This document shows positions 49,907 to 61,961 of a stretch of DNA of 64,000 bases, piece after piece. The stretch is taken from NCBI RefSeq assembly GCF_021155775.2, contig NC_060237.1, positions 25,324,778-25,388,777 of the forward strand. Reading direction: 5' to 3'. The DNA comes from Neodiprion pinetum. Taxonomy: Eukaryota > Arthropoda > Insecta > Hymenoptera > Diprionidae. Position 1 is the stretch's first letter. Every line of letters starts with the position of its first letter. The notes beneath the pieces were generated by a model that saw only the letters and a program-made list of their open reading frames with translations, searched no databases and was not told where the DNA came from. The position numbers and the translations under genes were made by a program.

Positions 49907-51979
49907 GCTTTCCGAGTCGCCAGTGGAACGTTTCAAATTGTACGGTAGTGGAAGATTTTCAGGTGAGCCCGGTACTTTGACACGTGTAATTTCAATTCCA
50001 ACACCCAATTACCGATGCAGGAAGAGAAGCACGCCGCTTACGCAATCTGAGGTATTACAATGAGAGGAGAATCAGTGACATTACGCGTATCTGAATTAAA
50101 CGTAATTGATGTTTACCGTCGGTTAATACAATACCTGTTCAACGACAGCAAAAAGCATATAGGCACATACGTAGCAAATTGGAATTCTGGGCACGTTTGT
50201 ATTAAGTAATTCAATTGCACGTTTTATGGTGAACTTGTAACAATACACCCACGTGTGCAGTCGTGGTGTGTACCCATAAGGTAGGGTAGGGGTATCTGCA
50301 TTCGGGGAGGAGTGTTCATGAATAAATTTTTGATCGACCTTCTCGAAACTTTACGAATAATTACAAGTTCTATACATCAGATGTTTCTCAATTTCTTACG
50401 CATGCGTTTGATTTTTTATTCGAATTATTGAATTAATCGCATTCTGTACGTTTAGAAAATCTCGAAAAATATGCTATGCAATTTTTCTCGAGTGTAATAT
50501 TGTTGTGCAAACCGCGTATACGATATTTTATTTAAGCATTAATCACGAGGAGGAGCCGTTTCAGACCGTTGCCGCGTGTTTCGCGAGACGTTTTTTCAAT
50601 TTTAATATAAAAGGGTGGGAGACGCGAGTCTGTGAATTTCTCTCAGTGCTGCAGAAGTATAAGTAGGATGGTTCTGCAGACGGAGGGACAGACTTCGAGA
50701 AGAAGAGGGAGAGAGAGAGAAGGAGAGAGGGTTGATAAACGGGGTGCGAAATACTCCTGGATAATTTTGAACCTGCTCTTTGGACCTCAACTGTCATTTC
50801 ACATCCACTAACGCACACCAACCCCTTTGGCACTTTCGGTTGATTTCACCGTTCAAAGTTTTCGCCCTTGTCGCCACTCCGTACTCCCTTATACGTATAC
50901 GTATACATGTATATGCCTTCCCCGAAAACCAAAGTAATTCCCGTAACTTTGTGCGGGAAAACAGGATTGTTAACCATAAAAGGGATGCGAGGCGGTTCGG
51001 AATTGAACCTTTTTTTGTTGTACGGAGAGCCGGTGAAATTGGTAACTGTAGGATATAGCGCGGGGTGGAGGGAGAAGAGTTGAAAGCTCCCCGGAATCAC
51101 TAGTCTTAATTGCCAATCGCACCAAACTAATCCCTGCTCCGATTTATTCGACTCTTTTTTACAATTTTTAATTTTTTTTTTTTTTTTTTTTGTTCTCTCT
51201 TTCTTGTCTCTCTTAATCCTCTTCGTTTGTAGTTTTTTTGTTTTTTTTTTCTTCATTTCCGAGCTCTTCGCGTTGTTAGACATATCTACGGCTATCTTCT
51301 AAATTGGTACAAAAAAACAAAAAAAAAAAAAAAAAAATAAGTAGCAAAATGAAAATGATTCTCCTCGTTTAGATCATAAAATAAGAAAACATTGAAATTT
51401 ACGACCTTCCGCGACGTATACGGACCGAGTTCTGGAAATAAATGTTATTGATTAGGACTCGACCTTAGTTGTACTTTACTGCGTTGTTCCTTTGTTTCGT
51501 CTTTCCTTCTTTCCTTGTCTCCTCCTCCTCCTTCGCAGCAGCAGCAGCAGCAGCATCGTCCTAAGTACGACCGCCACTCCGTGCTAATGTCAAACCCTTG
51601 TATCACGGGGAGGGGGCGGGGGGGAAGAGAGACGGAGATACATCCCGAAGGAGATGAGGAGATGAGGAGTGAGTCGAGACGGCGAAGGAGGTTGGACGGT
51701 TGGGTATAGAAGGGGGGCAAGGAACACCCTCCGGAGGAGCATCTGGCCGGAACTCCTTGTCTTCCTATCTCGTGTTCGTTGAGCTTCCTCGGTTCCCGAG
51801 TTCTTCTTCTCCTTCTTCTTCTCCTCCCTCTCCTCCTCCTGCTCCTTCTTCTTCTTATTTTTCTTCTCCTCCGAGCCGCCCATTAGTTCAAGGAGCACTT
51901 TTGCGAAATGTCGATAATTGCGTTTTTTCCTTGCCGATTAATTTTTCCCCCACTGTTGTTGCCGCTGCTGCTGCTGTTG

Positions 51980-52010
51980 CTTCTTCTTCTTCTTCTTCTT
52001 CTTCTTCTTC
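51980..52010. repeat. (TTC)n trinucleotide repeat
   Basis: Perfect TTC array next to a CTG/GTT-rich tract (51955-51979). It is outside any supported exon. Confidence 0.9.
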
Positions 52011-55000
52011 GGGACGCCCTGCCGTATTTATTATAGGACTCGCCGTTCCGGCTCGGACTGCACCGAAATTCCTCGTCGTACGTGTAATTATTATGATTTA
52101 ATGTATACGCGCGAATGCGACACCCACTCGCATACCATGATTCACAGATAAACCGAACGTAATTCTTGCCCCCCTTCTACTATTCCGCGCATTATTATAC
52201 TGCGGATTTCCCTCATTGGTTTGCCCTTTCGTCGTGCTTAACGATTTATGGGACGTACGGTAGGGTTGAAAAAGTTTTCAAACAAATTGGCGATGACGCG
52301 AAACATTCAAGAATCGTTTATAAAACTAGCATATTTTAATCGGTAGACACCACCGCGTTATATGTCGACTACGTCTGCAGAAATATTGCTCGTTTTTCTA
52401 CCATCGTTTCACCGAAAAATTAAAATTTAGATGGAACAATGTATTTATTGCCTAATCATAGGTTTATCATCCTTTTACATTATAATGATTGCACAATACA
52501 TATATATATATATATATATATGTATATACTGAATTTTTTTTTCTTACTACCGAGCTCAGCTGAAAAATTTGTTTACGGCAGATGTTTCGTAGGAGAAATA
52601 GTGCAATAAAATACAAGCCAGCGGATTTTAACGTCTGCTTCGTGATGCGCGAATAGCGCAGACACTTGCCTACCTATATTAACCGGTTTCTTTGCTCGAC
52701 AATCCCGCAATGCATCGCAGGCAATATGCATACATACACGCATCCATACGTATCTTATAGTCGGCGTAATGTACAAACAATTGTGACTACATAATACGGT
52801 AAGCGGGCAGCACTGCGCCACCGCGAGGCATGAGAACATTGTAACCTTTGAATAAAATATGCCTGTACGTACACCGTAGCCGTATTACACGCTTTCATTA
52901 ATTATTACACTATATTACAATTAACGACGCGTATCGTAATACAAGCAGAATATAACAGACATCGCTCCGTCTGATTATCCACGCGATTATTGAGCGATTA
53001 ACTATCCATTTTATTCTTTAAATAATTAATTGAGCGTTAGATGGACCAAGTATCTGCGGTCGGATATTATTATTGTTGTTGTTTTCATTATCATTATCAT
53101 TGTCAATATCATTATTATTATCGTCATCTTCGTCGTAATCGTCATTATCGTTATTATTATCGATTAGTCATTCGGTGTACGAAAATCACACGAAGCAGTA
53201 ACTAACTTCCTTCCGCAGGGTGAGACGGGCTCTTGCCGCGTTTGAGGTAGATATGTTTTGTCCGAAGCATGGAACGGAGTTGAGTAACAATAATTACGAT
53301 TAATTTGCCCCTTTTAGTCGGGCTCCAAAGGGCCGACTTCCCTGCCGGATTGGAGTAGAAGAGGTGACCTGGCACCCAGCAATGCACCTACACCTAAAGT
53401 ACTGTACTTTTACCCGGAAACGAGTACCCAATTACGAATTAACAAGCGGCCCCTTTCAGATGTTAATCAGGTTTTATTTAAAGCTCGCCTTGGTTCGTGC
53501 CCAAAACTCTATTAAAGCTGTTGCGGCGCTGGTTTATCAACGCGGGAATGACGCGAATGCTTCGCAGGGTTGCAGGATCATATATCGTGGTGTTGTTTTA
53601 TGCGTTGGATCGATTCCTGTTTATACGACATTATAATATTGTGCATAATGTTTTACTCGATCCTCTGTTACTTTTTCGACTGCGTGCCGGACTAGTTATA
53701 CCTAATGTCAGGTAATCGGTGTCGTTTTGTTGTATAACACGGCAACGGAACTTGATTACATTATAATCTTGATATGAAAATACACGAGCAATATCACACC
53801 GCGCTTTTTGTACGCCCGGAAAGATATGACAATGAAATTTCTTAATACAAGTCGGTTCAACCGCGACTTTTGATATCCCATGAAGGGTAGAATTTTATTC
53901 TTGTTTAAATTATTTCAAATGGAATCGCAGACCTTGAATATAAATTCGCCATTCTGGTTGCGAAAATTCTCTTTATTTAATTTCACTCCATTTATTTTTA
54001 TTCAGCTCTAAAAATTGCAGGAACATGAAATTTTTGGTCTATTCAACGTTAGTCGCGTTGCGGTTTTTTCGTCTATAAAATTTCGGCTACTTTTATACAG
54101 GAAACTGGTTTCAGCCACGAGCTGCGCTTCCGTAATACACGCATATATACTTGTACAATTCGATTATATTTTTAGCCCGAAATGTATACGTGTGAAAAAG
54201 TGAACATTTCTGGGGGTTTCTGTTTTCTGTTTAGCTGTCATTTCACCGCGGCTTTTCCGTGAATCTGTTAAATCCTGATTTTCCGTTTTTCAATTAAGGG
54301 CAAAAGGTGTACGTGGCCTTGGAAGAATTCGACCGTGGAACAATCATTCGTAAATCATCTTTGAGAAAGACAAAAATATATAACAAATTTCAACTCAAGT
54401 ATGCATACAGTAGAATATTTCGTATATTTTCCGGAAAAAAAAAAATTTATTTTTCCTTGTTGAAAAAAGGTGAAAAAAAAAACCAACCATCAGCGTAATC
54501 AATGACTACGAAGAAATTCGTCGCATAATCAAACATCCTCCGAAAGAAATTTATTTTCCACCACTTAACTCGCCCGCCCCGAGTATAACTTCGTCCTCAA
54601 GAGTCGACACTTTGTATACTTATACTTGACGCGAGGTCTCGTTCCTTTTCATCTTTCTCTCTTTCTTTCCTTCTTTCATTCTCTCCCTCTATCGGCAAGA
54701 TCACAGGAAATCAGCTGCAAAAGTCTGTCTTTCTAGTCTGTAAATCTAAAGCTAAGCACGAGTTACACGTACCTAGAGATGCCTACGTATATTTAATCCA
54801 GCCGTTCGGCTGACAAGAAAGTCGAAGAAGGGAAAAAAGATCTTCTATAAATTCCATTTCTTAAGTATCGGCTGCGGCCGTCGTCGTTCAGAGTCCCGAC
54901 CGATCCCTTAGATGCTCCCCAATTCTAACACCATCGTTAGGTAAATCTTTCATCGTTTTCACGCAGTTCAAACACGTGGTACGTTAAGACGCACGCCGCA

Positions 55001-55737
55001 CGCGTATACATATATATTTTAATACATACGTCATTCTGCACTCCTGCGGGCAATTTGATAAACAGTAGATGCAGGTTGTATGGGTATCGCGATACCTCGA
55101 CTCCTTGACTGTATATTCACCGGATAACGCAAAAGGAACATCGCTAAAAAATATTGTAATATAAATTATCAACAAGTTAAACAATCTGTTAAACGTGTAA
55201 TAAACCGCGCATATAGCGTCAAAGTTGAGAAGAAAATGTTTGAGCAAAAAAAAAAACACCAAAAAAAAAAACAAAAAAAAAACGATAATTCGAACGACGT
55301 TTATTTTCCACGCGTAACCGCAATTAATTTTTTCCCCTCCTCCATCTTTTTTCGTCTCGCTTTTTTAGCCCCGTCTCAGATATATTGTATATTTTAATAA
55401 ACGGTTTTTACAACTTGTTGGGTTCTTTTATTTCTCCCTTTCGTTAATTCTTTTCTTTTCTTTTTCTCCCAAGCTTTGGGCACGGTGCGTTACAGATTGT
55501 ATATTTTACTAGGGTGAATCACTGTACTATCAGACAGCACCAGCACCGGTAACAGCAACTACCAAAGAAAACGAAACACGGCTGACATGACGATTACACG
55601 ATGACCGCCAAGAGTTTAGTATATGCTAAAGTTCCGGTTAGCTTCGAACGTTGAGACGAAAAGAGAAGAGTAGAGAGGCTTTCGTCTACGTACGCATCGT
55701 CACACCGATTGCCTTCTCGACTCATCCGGCTAGCGGT

Positions 55738-55815
55738 GGTAGCAGCAGCAGTGGTAGTAGTGGTAGTAGTAGTAGTAGTAGTAGTAGTAATAGCAGCAGT
55801 AGCGGTGGTAGTACC
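55738..55815. repeat. (GTA/GCA)n interrupted trinucleotide repeat
   Basis: Runs of GGTAGT, GTAGTAGTA and AGCAGC. It lies about 240 bases upstream of the candidate promoter at 56055. Confidence 0.9.
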
Positions 55816-56054
55816 TACTAGCAACTCCTGTTAGCTACACTTTAGTTTGAATTTAGTTGGCGACCGCGTCGCGCCGGCTTCCTCGATACTTCTAAATATC
55901 TGCCCGCTGTTTTCACTAGGAAGATGAACCTTTCGCCGCGGTTCCTTGGATATTGGCGCCGATCCGCAGGCCCGCTGATTCACGTGTCTCTCGACGAAGT
56001 ATACGCGTATTAATCGCCGACACTTTGTCAGTTGAAATTTGCCGCGAGTCTAAC

Positions 56055-56248
56055 TTCAGTCGAGTAGCGATGCGAAGGTTTCGTTTTAAAGTGAGTGAGT
56101 CAGTGTGCAAGTCTCTCCTCGTACAGTGACTTTTTGGAATTTATCTTGTGCAACAGTGCCGGGATTGCAGAGAGTTGAAATTTGGATGCCAACTTTCATC
56201 AACTTCTTCCACCAGAATTGGCTTGCTTGGGAATACCGCGTGCTATGG
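56055..56248 (+). CDS. Candidate promoter and first coding exon of a plus-strand gene leaving the window
   Basis: An arthropod-type initiator, CTTCAGTCGAG, sits at about 56053-56063 in a CpG-rich patch. About 130 bases downstream an ATG at 56186 opens MPTFINFFHQNWLAWEYRVL and ends exactly at a strong donor, TATGG|GTAAGC (56248/56249), in phase 0. The aromatic-rich, non-repetitive 21-residue peptide looks like a genuine protein N-terminus. The family is not recognised. No continuation was found in the remaining 8 kb, so the next exon would lie beyond the window or is too short to see. Confidence 0.35.
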
Positions 56249-57296
56249 GTAAGCTGCACTCATCGTCAGCGACACCGTGTGCTTCGTACTTGTTTCATGT
56301 TTGCGTACGAGCTATAAATGTTTAATCGCTCAACGCCTGCCGGCTCTTAACTTCTGCAATGCCGGGCAAATTTTCACCTTTGAATGCAAATCGAGTCAGA
56401 GACACGTTAGCAGGTTATATTCTATTCGCGATGGGAAAACGTTCGCCCCTAAGTTTTCTCATTTGAAAAAAAAACAATTCCCGTTTTCGAGGTTGAAGGA
56501 ATTACTATTATTTGTTTTATTTTTCTTTTTCTACTTCATTACTTCACTTTTAATCCGTCGGTTATACTCTTGTTACATTACAGTGGTGGAGGTAGTTTAA
56601 ACTAATATGTATGCATTTTTCTTTTCAACGTTGAATCGTGCGTAAAAAGAAAGCTATCGCCAGGCATATTGGATGTATTGCAAAATTATTGCACACCACG
56701 AAGTAAAAAAACGCAATTAGGTTTTTAACACTGTATGTTCGGGACGTGTATATGAAACTTTTCGCGAAGCTATAATTATTATTGTTATTCTTAGAAGTGT
56801 CTTACAAGGATATGTTACCCACGTATATCTCTGATTGACTCATAGATAGTTTCCATCGAATTAGGAACAATTTTTGGGCATACGTATGATCACGGTAAAT
56901 TTTATTGGTATTTATGTTTATTATTATTGTTATACTGTATCATCCATTCTTGATGATTTTTCTCGTGTCCATGACGCACCGGGAACAGAAGTAGAAAGAG
57001 AAAAAGAAAAAGATAAACCATGACTAGATAATCACGTCACTGGCATGTCCAGGAATCTGGATATATGTATACGTACGTATAGATAGAACCCACGTGTCGT
57101 ATATCTTATATAAACTATACCGACCTTTACGCCATAAATTTATCTCGAATTTAATTCAATCATCACGTCGTGTCGATCAAGGCAATGACACAAAACTGTT
57201 TAACGTGCGCTTTTCACAAGGTTGCATGTGCAGGCTGAAACTGCGACGTCTCGTTTATTCTCTATAGTCTTGCGGTGTGAGGAATTGAACGTCTTT

Positions 57297-57333
57297 TCTT
57301 CTTCTTCTTCTTCTTCTTCTTCTTCTTCTTCTT
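57297..57333. repeat. (TTC)n trinucleotide repeat
   Basis: Near-perfect TTC array of about 12 units. On the minus strand it produces a poly-Glu run in a chance frame. Confidence 0.9.
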
Positions 57334-57484
57334 TGCACGTGTTCCGTCTTAGCGATTGTGTTTGCTTGTTCAGTAACACCGAAAGATACAATGCTCCAAG
57401 GAAACCTGTAAGAACGAGTCCAAGTTTGTACAAGAGTATAGTCAACGGACCTCTTCCAGGGATTCTGCTGTAATATCTTCCGGT

Positions 57485-57520
<36 letters not shown>

Positions 57521-57992
57521 GTGTGTATACTTGTATCGAGTAATTATACACATACGTGGGAAAAATTCATTCTGAATTTCATTAACGAGACTGCCGACGC
57601 GACGTGCCGCGTGCGAGGCGGAAATTCTATTCACAATATACCCGCTTCTGAAAGTCGTTCCGCACCGACGGTATAAGATTATACAGTTACTAGTAATATA
57701 TCTCGACGATTTTACTCGCTCTAATCGATTAGAAATTCTTGGGATGAGCGGGCAATTTACACACTCACGCGTACGTTGCACTCGTACATCTGCACTCGAC
57801 GTATATTCATCGAAATGAGGGAACCATCGAAAGTGAACTCAAAATTTGTACATCCCAATCTGTTTTCGTCGTAGGATGTTAACTTCGTCTGGCATGATCG
57901 TGACTCGGGATCTGACCCTGATAAAAATTTGAGTGGTTATACCGTTCTTGGTTAATCGACAACTTCCGGTTCTTCTTTTTATTTTGCAAATA

Positions 57993-58017
57993 TGTGTGTG
58001 TGTGTGTGTGTGTGTGT
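57993..58017. repeat. (TG)n microsatellite
   Basis: Uninterrupted TG dinucleotide array. Confidence 0.95.
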
Positions 58018-60689
58018 ACGTATAGTACATCGGCAGGATATACGGAATAGGATCGTGTGAGTGCATATTTACACAATGGTTAATCTTATACCGGTGACGC
58101 TTTTATCTTGAGGAAAAAGTACCGCACAGAATCGTTCGACGAGAGGACGATATAATACAGCAGGTCAGAATCGTACGGGAAACAGGAATTCCGCCTGCTG
58201 CTCTTCGCGAAACGGATAACTGGTTTTCCCATATTCCATTTTGTGCGGAGGAGGTCCAAAGATTTTGCTACTGCAGCGATCGATCCTACTCATATTTTAG
58301 GCATTCACTCACCGATTTATTCTATAAACGTAACAACGAAATTATACGAAATTACGAATGCGATGAGTCGATCACGGAATATCACGAGTTTCCTTAATTT
58401 TGCAGTCCTTATCTTATTTCTGCATTCCTTACTTTCACGACTGATTCCTGGAATATTCATATTTTAGCTACCACGAAAGACTTTTATCCACGGCTAAATT
58501 ACAAGTTCGTATACATGTTAATCGATAAATCGTAAATTCATTCGGTGCAATCTATGTTATACGTATCATTGTGTATAAAGTTAGTTTATTATTTATGCGA
58601 ACAAGAATCTGTTTCTATGAGTAGAAGTTCGTTCCTCCGAAGGTGGATGATGTACGCAGTATGCCTGCAGTCGTGCGTCGGAGGAATTCCTGATGAGTAT
58701 TTGAAAAATGCAGGCACCGATCGCGTCAGCGTCGTCAAATTCCTGTGTAGAATACATGCGTATATATATATATTATTCAACTTGAGTCAGAGCCGCCGAT
58801 TTATCGTAACGAGCTAATAAAAAAATAAAAAATAAAAAAAAGAGGCCTGTGTAACGAAACTAACAAATCAAGGAACAGAGACGACGAAAGTATTGTATTC
58901 ACTGTACACATCACACTGATCAGAGTGTGTACCTGCGCTAATCACGATTATCGCCTTATCCGGCTTTTGAATCAGCTGCTGAAGATGAAAGGAAGCGCTG
59001 CCTTCGATACTTTTTCTTTTTCTACTTTACGCGCACCAAGGTGCCGGTACTTTTTTCCCGACGAATCTTGAATGATCAGCAGAGCTGTGTGCTTTCTTTG
59101 CGCCTCGTTTCATTTCGTTTGACGTTTCAATCACTTCCTGTACTCGGGACATAAAGATATTCCGACGAGGCGATGCCTGGACGAACGCCTGATCGGTCAG
59201 ATGGAGAGATGAAAAAATTACCGGGAGAGCTGCCGAAAATCGTTGTGATCAATTGGCCTCGGAGCATAACTTCGAACAGTCGAGAAAATTTTTATTCTTA
59301 TACTCGACCTTTTTTTATCCTGCGATCCGCCGAACCGTTGCCGGGAACTTTTCAAATTGTACAAATATTGACCGGTGGAACCCAATTTAAAAGTTAGATC
59401 TTTGTCTGACTATGTATATATGTTATATATATATAGATATATATATAATATTGCAGGATTTGAGGCTGCCGTTTAACGAGGCCAGACTCGTGACCGTAGG
59501 ACCCTTCGAGTTCTTACCTGTACTTTAAACTTTGCGCTGCAGTTTAGTCGGCTTCCAGACTTTTACAAAAGCTCTCAAACGGCGTCGCGGCTTCGATGCT
59601 TCGTCATTTCAACCGTCGTATCATCCGTTCCCAAAAAATTCTTTCTATCATCAAGTTAATCACGGTTGGAGAGAATTAAACAAATTATCGTATCGTTGTC
59701 TTGAAAAAACGATAAGTAACGATCTAGACGTTACAGAGAAAATAAACAGGTTCGTGAGCTAATGAAGCGAATTAACAGGCAGCGAATTTAAAAGGTGGGG
59801 AAAAGATGGTTTAATGGCAACGCATGTTTACAGTTTAAAGTCTGAAATAAAACTTTCTTTTACAATAATATGGGTTGACGAAGAAACCTTATTTTTTTGG
59901 TATCATGTGAAAGCTTAAAGCGTCTTTTATCTACGATGATTACTAGATCAGAAAAGAGGGGGCCACACGTATGATTTCATACTTTGTAAAATACACTAAA
60001 TGTAAATTAATATCGTTGACGTTTGGTCACGATCAGTTCGAAAACGAAGTTTTTCCAGAAAATAACTCATGCAAGTGTGACTGTAAGACTGTTTTCCCAA
60101 TTTGTCGGAGGCATCTCGAAGCCGGTTGTCTTGACCTATCCTAACCAAACCTCGCCTACATCCAGCCGATGTATTCGCGAATGGCTAATCGCAAAGCTGG
60201 TGGGCGCAGCAAATAGCCTCGATGAAAAGCATCGCGTGGCAATATTCCCAAGTAGTAAAGATAGCAGTAGAGAGGACAGTGAGGCAGTGAGCGATGCGAA
60301 CAGTAATAGGGGCCCCTTGAAGATGCTGCCTCAAGGCTTGGTGTTAAGGATGGTTGTTGGATGGACGAATACGAGGGAGGAAGGATGCGGGTCTCAATTT
60401 TGTACGAGTTTAAGTCAATTTAGCCTCGGTTCAATGGTTCTTCTTCTTCTTCTTCTTGTTTCTTCTCTCGTCGAGTTTGTCGACCGTCTGATAATTTCTC
60501 GTGCATGCAGGTTTACGCATTTCTATTTTCATACTGGGTATATTGCAGAAATTCGCGTCATCGGCGTCATTTCGGACGCCGCTGTTTTACGGAGAATCTT
60601 GAAAATTGTATGCACGAAATCTTATACCCACTTATGTTGTAGTATATACATATAAGTAGAGAGAAATTGTGTTGAAAAAAGAATATGCT

Positions 60690-60691
60690 TC

Positions 60692-60722
<31 letters not shown>
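60690..60722. repeat. (CT)n microsatellite
   Basis: Nearly pure CT dinucleotide array, running into TTTCTCGCTCC. Confidence 0.95.
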
Positions 60723-60731
<9 letters not shown>

Positions 60732-61936
60732 CTTACATCCGTCCGCTTTACAATAACTCGACTCGCACACAAATATCAACACGCTGCACGTGACTCACGC
60801 TGCATGGACCCGCAATTGCGTTGGTACATCCTCGATGCTTGAGTAATATGCAAATGAAAAGGTCTGAAGTTTCCGGGGATGCTAATTCGCTCGACCCTTC
60901 GCAACTCGGCGGGGGCCCTCTGCCATCTCGAAAATTTTCCAACACGCTCGCCGGAAAATTCGTATGCTAATTTATGTGGTTTCTAGAAAAAGAAGAAAAC
61001 AAATACACACATACACACGCACGCGGGCGCGAGCTCTGCCTTCGAACAGTCGTCGGTACCCGTCAATTTGTTGCATCCACTCGAATTTTCTTACAACGAA
61101 TTAATCGAAACACTTTTTACATGCATATCTACACACTCGCATCTCACATCTCTCGCGTATATGAACTATAACGAATCAATCAGCTTTTTTGCGACTGCAG
61201 CCACGAATCTGCGGTAGTAACAAACCTCTTTTTTAATCATTAATTCTTCACTCGGCACTTGAGAAATATAGGGGAATGGGAAAAGGATATTTGAGCAGTA
61301 AAAAACTGGAATCACGAAATATCAAGCAAATTCAATTACACGATATTGTATATATATATATATATATGTATATAATTACCGAAATTAAGTCGATCCTTGT
61401 GGCGAATTATTCTATGCTGCTTCTGCTCGTTTAAATCTGGGAAATAAAAAAGGGGGCAAGAAATACATTGACGTCATTTACGTTGCATAACTAAATCTCT
61501 CTCTTTCTCTTTCTCTCTCACTCTCTATCTTCGTCTTGAGGAATATATAACAACGATATAATTGGGGAATTTGCAAGAGTCGTACAGAGAGACGTTGAAC
61601 TTCGTTAGAGAGGACAACCAGCTTATGATCTCATTCCGGCCTCAAACTCATACGTGCACGTATAGATACGGTGCGTAAGTGTGTGTGTGTGTGTATACTA
61701 CATATATGTATAGAAACGCAAGCACATACGAGGGTATTTTCAGGGATTTTATTTCCACGCGAAAAGAGAGAAGAGGGCACTTCATTTTCCGGTTGATGGT
61801 ATCGTGGAAATATTTTCGCGACCGCACCCGTCGCACGGCACACAAGAAGCGTGAAAATAGCAAATTGGTGTAATAAGTTTTGCGGAAGAAACGTACAATT
61901 TTCGGAAGTGACAAGATAAAATTATAACAACGGTTC

Positions 61937-61961
61937 GCTGCTGCTGCTGCTGCTGCTGCTG
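61937..61961. repeat. (CTG)n trinucleotide repeat
   Basis: About eight uninterrupted CTG units, outside any supported exon. Confidence 0.95.

Larger units (their letters stand above)
49907..56050. other. Gene-poor, microsatellite-rich stretch
   Basis: No exon could be assigned. Low-complexity tracts dominate: CT runs at 49680-49717, the GA-rich run at 50699-50730, poly-T at 51173-51192 and 51236-51250, GCA repeats at 51536-51555, TTC/CTC tracts at 51808-51865, (TTC)n at about 51980-52010, (AT)n at 52500-52522, and ATT/ATC runs at 53067-53160. Long open frames here (for example 51590-51898 minus and 51700-52101 plus) read as Ser, Glu or Lys homopolymers caused by these repeats. Confidence 0.5.

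Noticed and set aside
51590..52101. Overlapping open frames on both strands with Ser, Lys and Glu runs
   Set aside because: Produced by TTC/CTC and GAG repeats; no family resemblance.
57200..57781. 193-codon open frame, minus strand
   Set aside because: It spans (AT)n and (TTC)n arrays that yield YIYIY and poly-Glu; composition is driven by microsatellites.
59173..59397. 74-codon ATG frame MPGRTPDRSDGEMKKLPG
   Set aside because: A real ATG, but no donor in a useful place, no known motif, and CpG-rich DNA makes such frames likely by chance.
60023..60655. 210-codon open frame, plus strand
   Set aside because: It does not begin with ATG. The peptide is low-complexity in parts (a Leu run from a TTC/CTT repeat), resembles no family and has no splice or promoter context.
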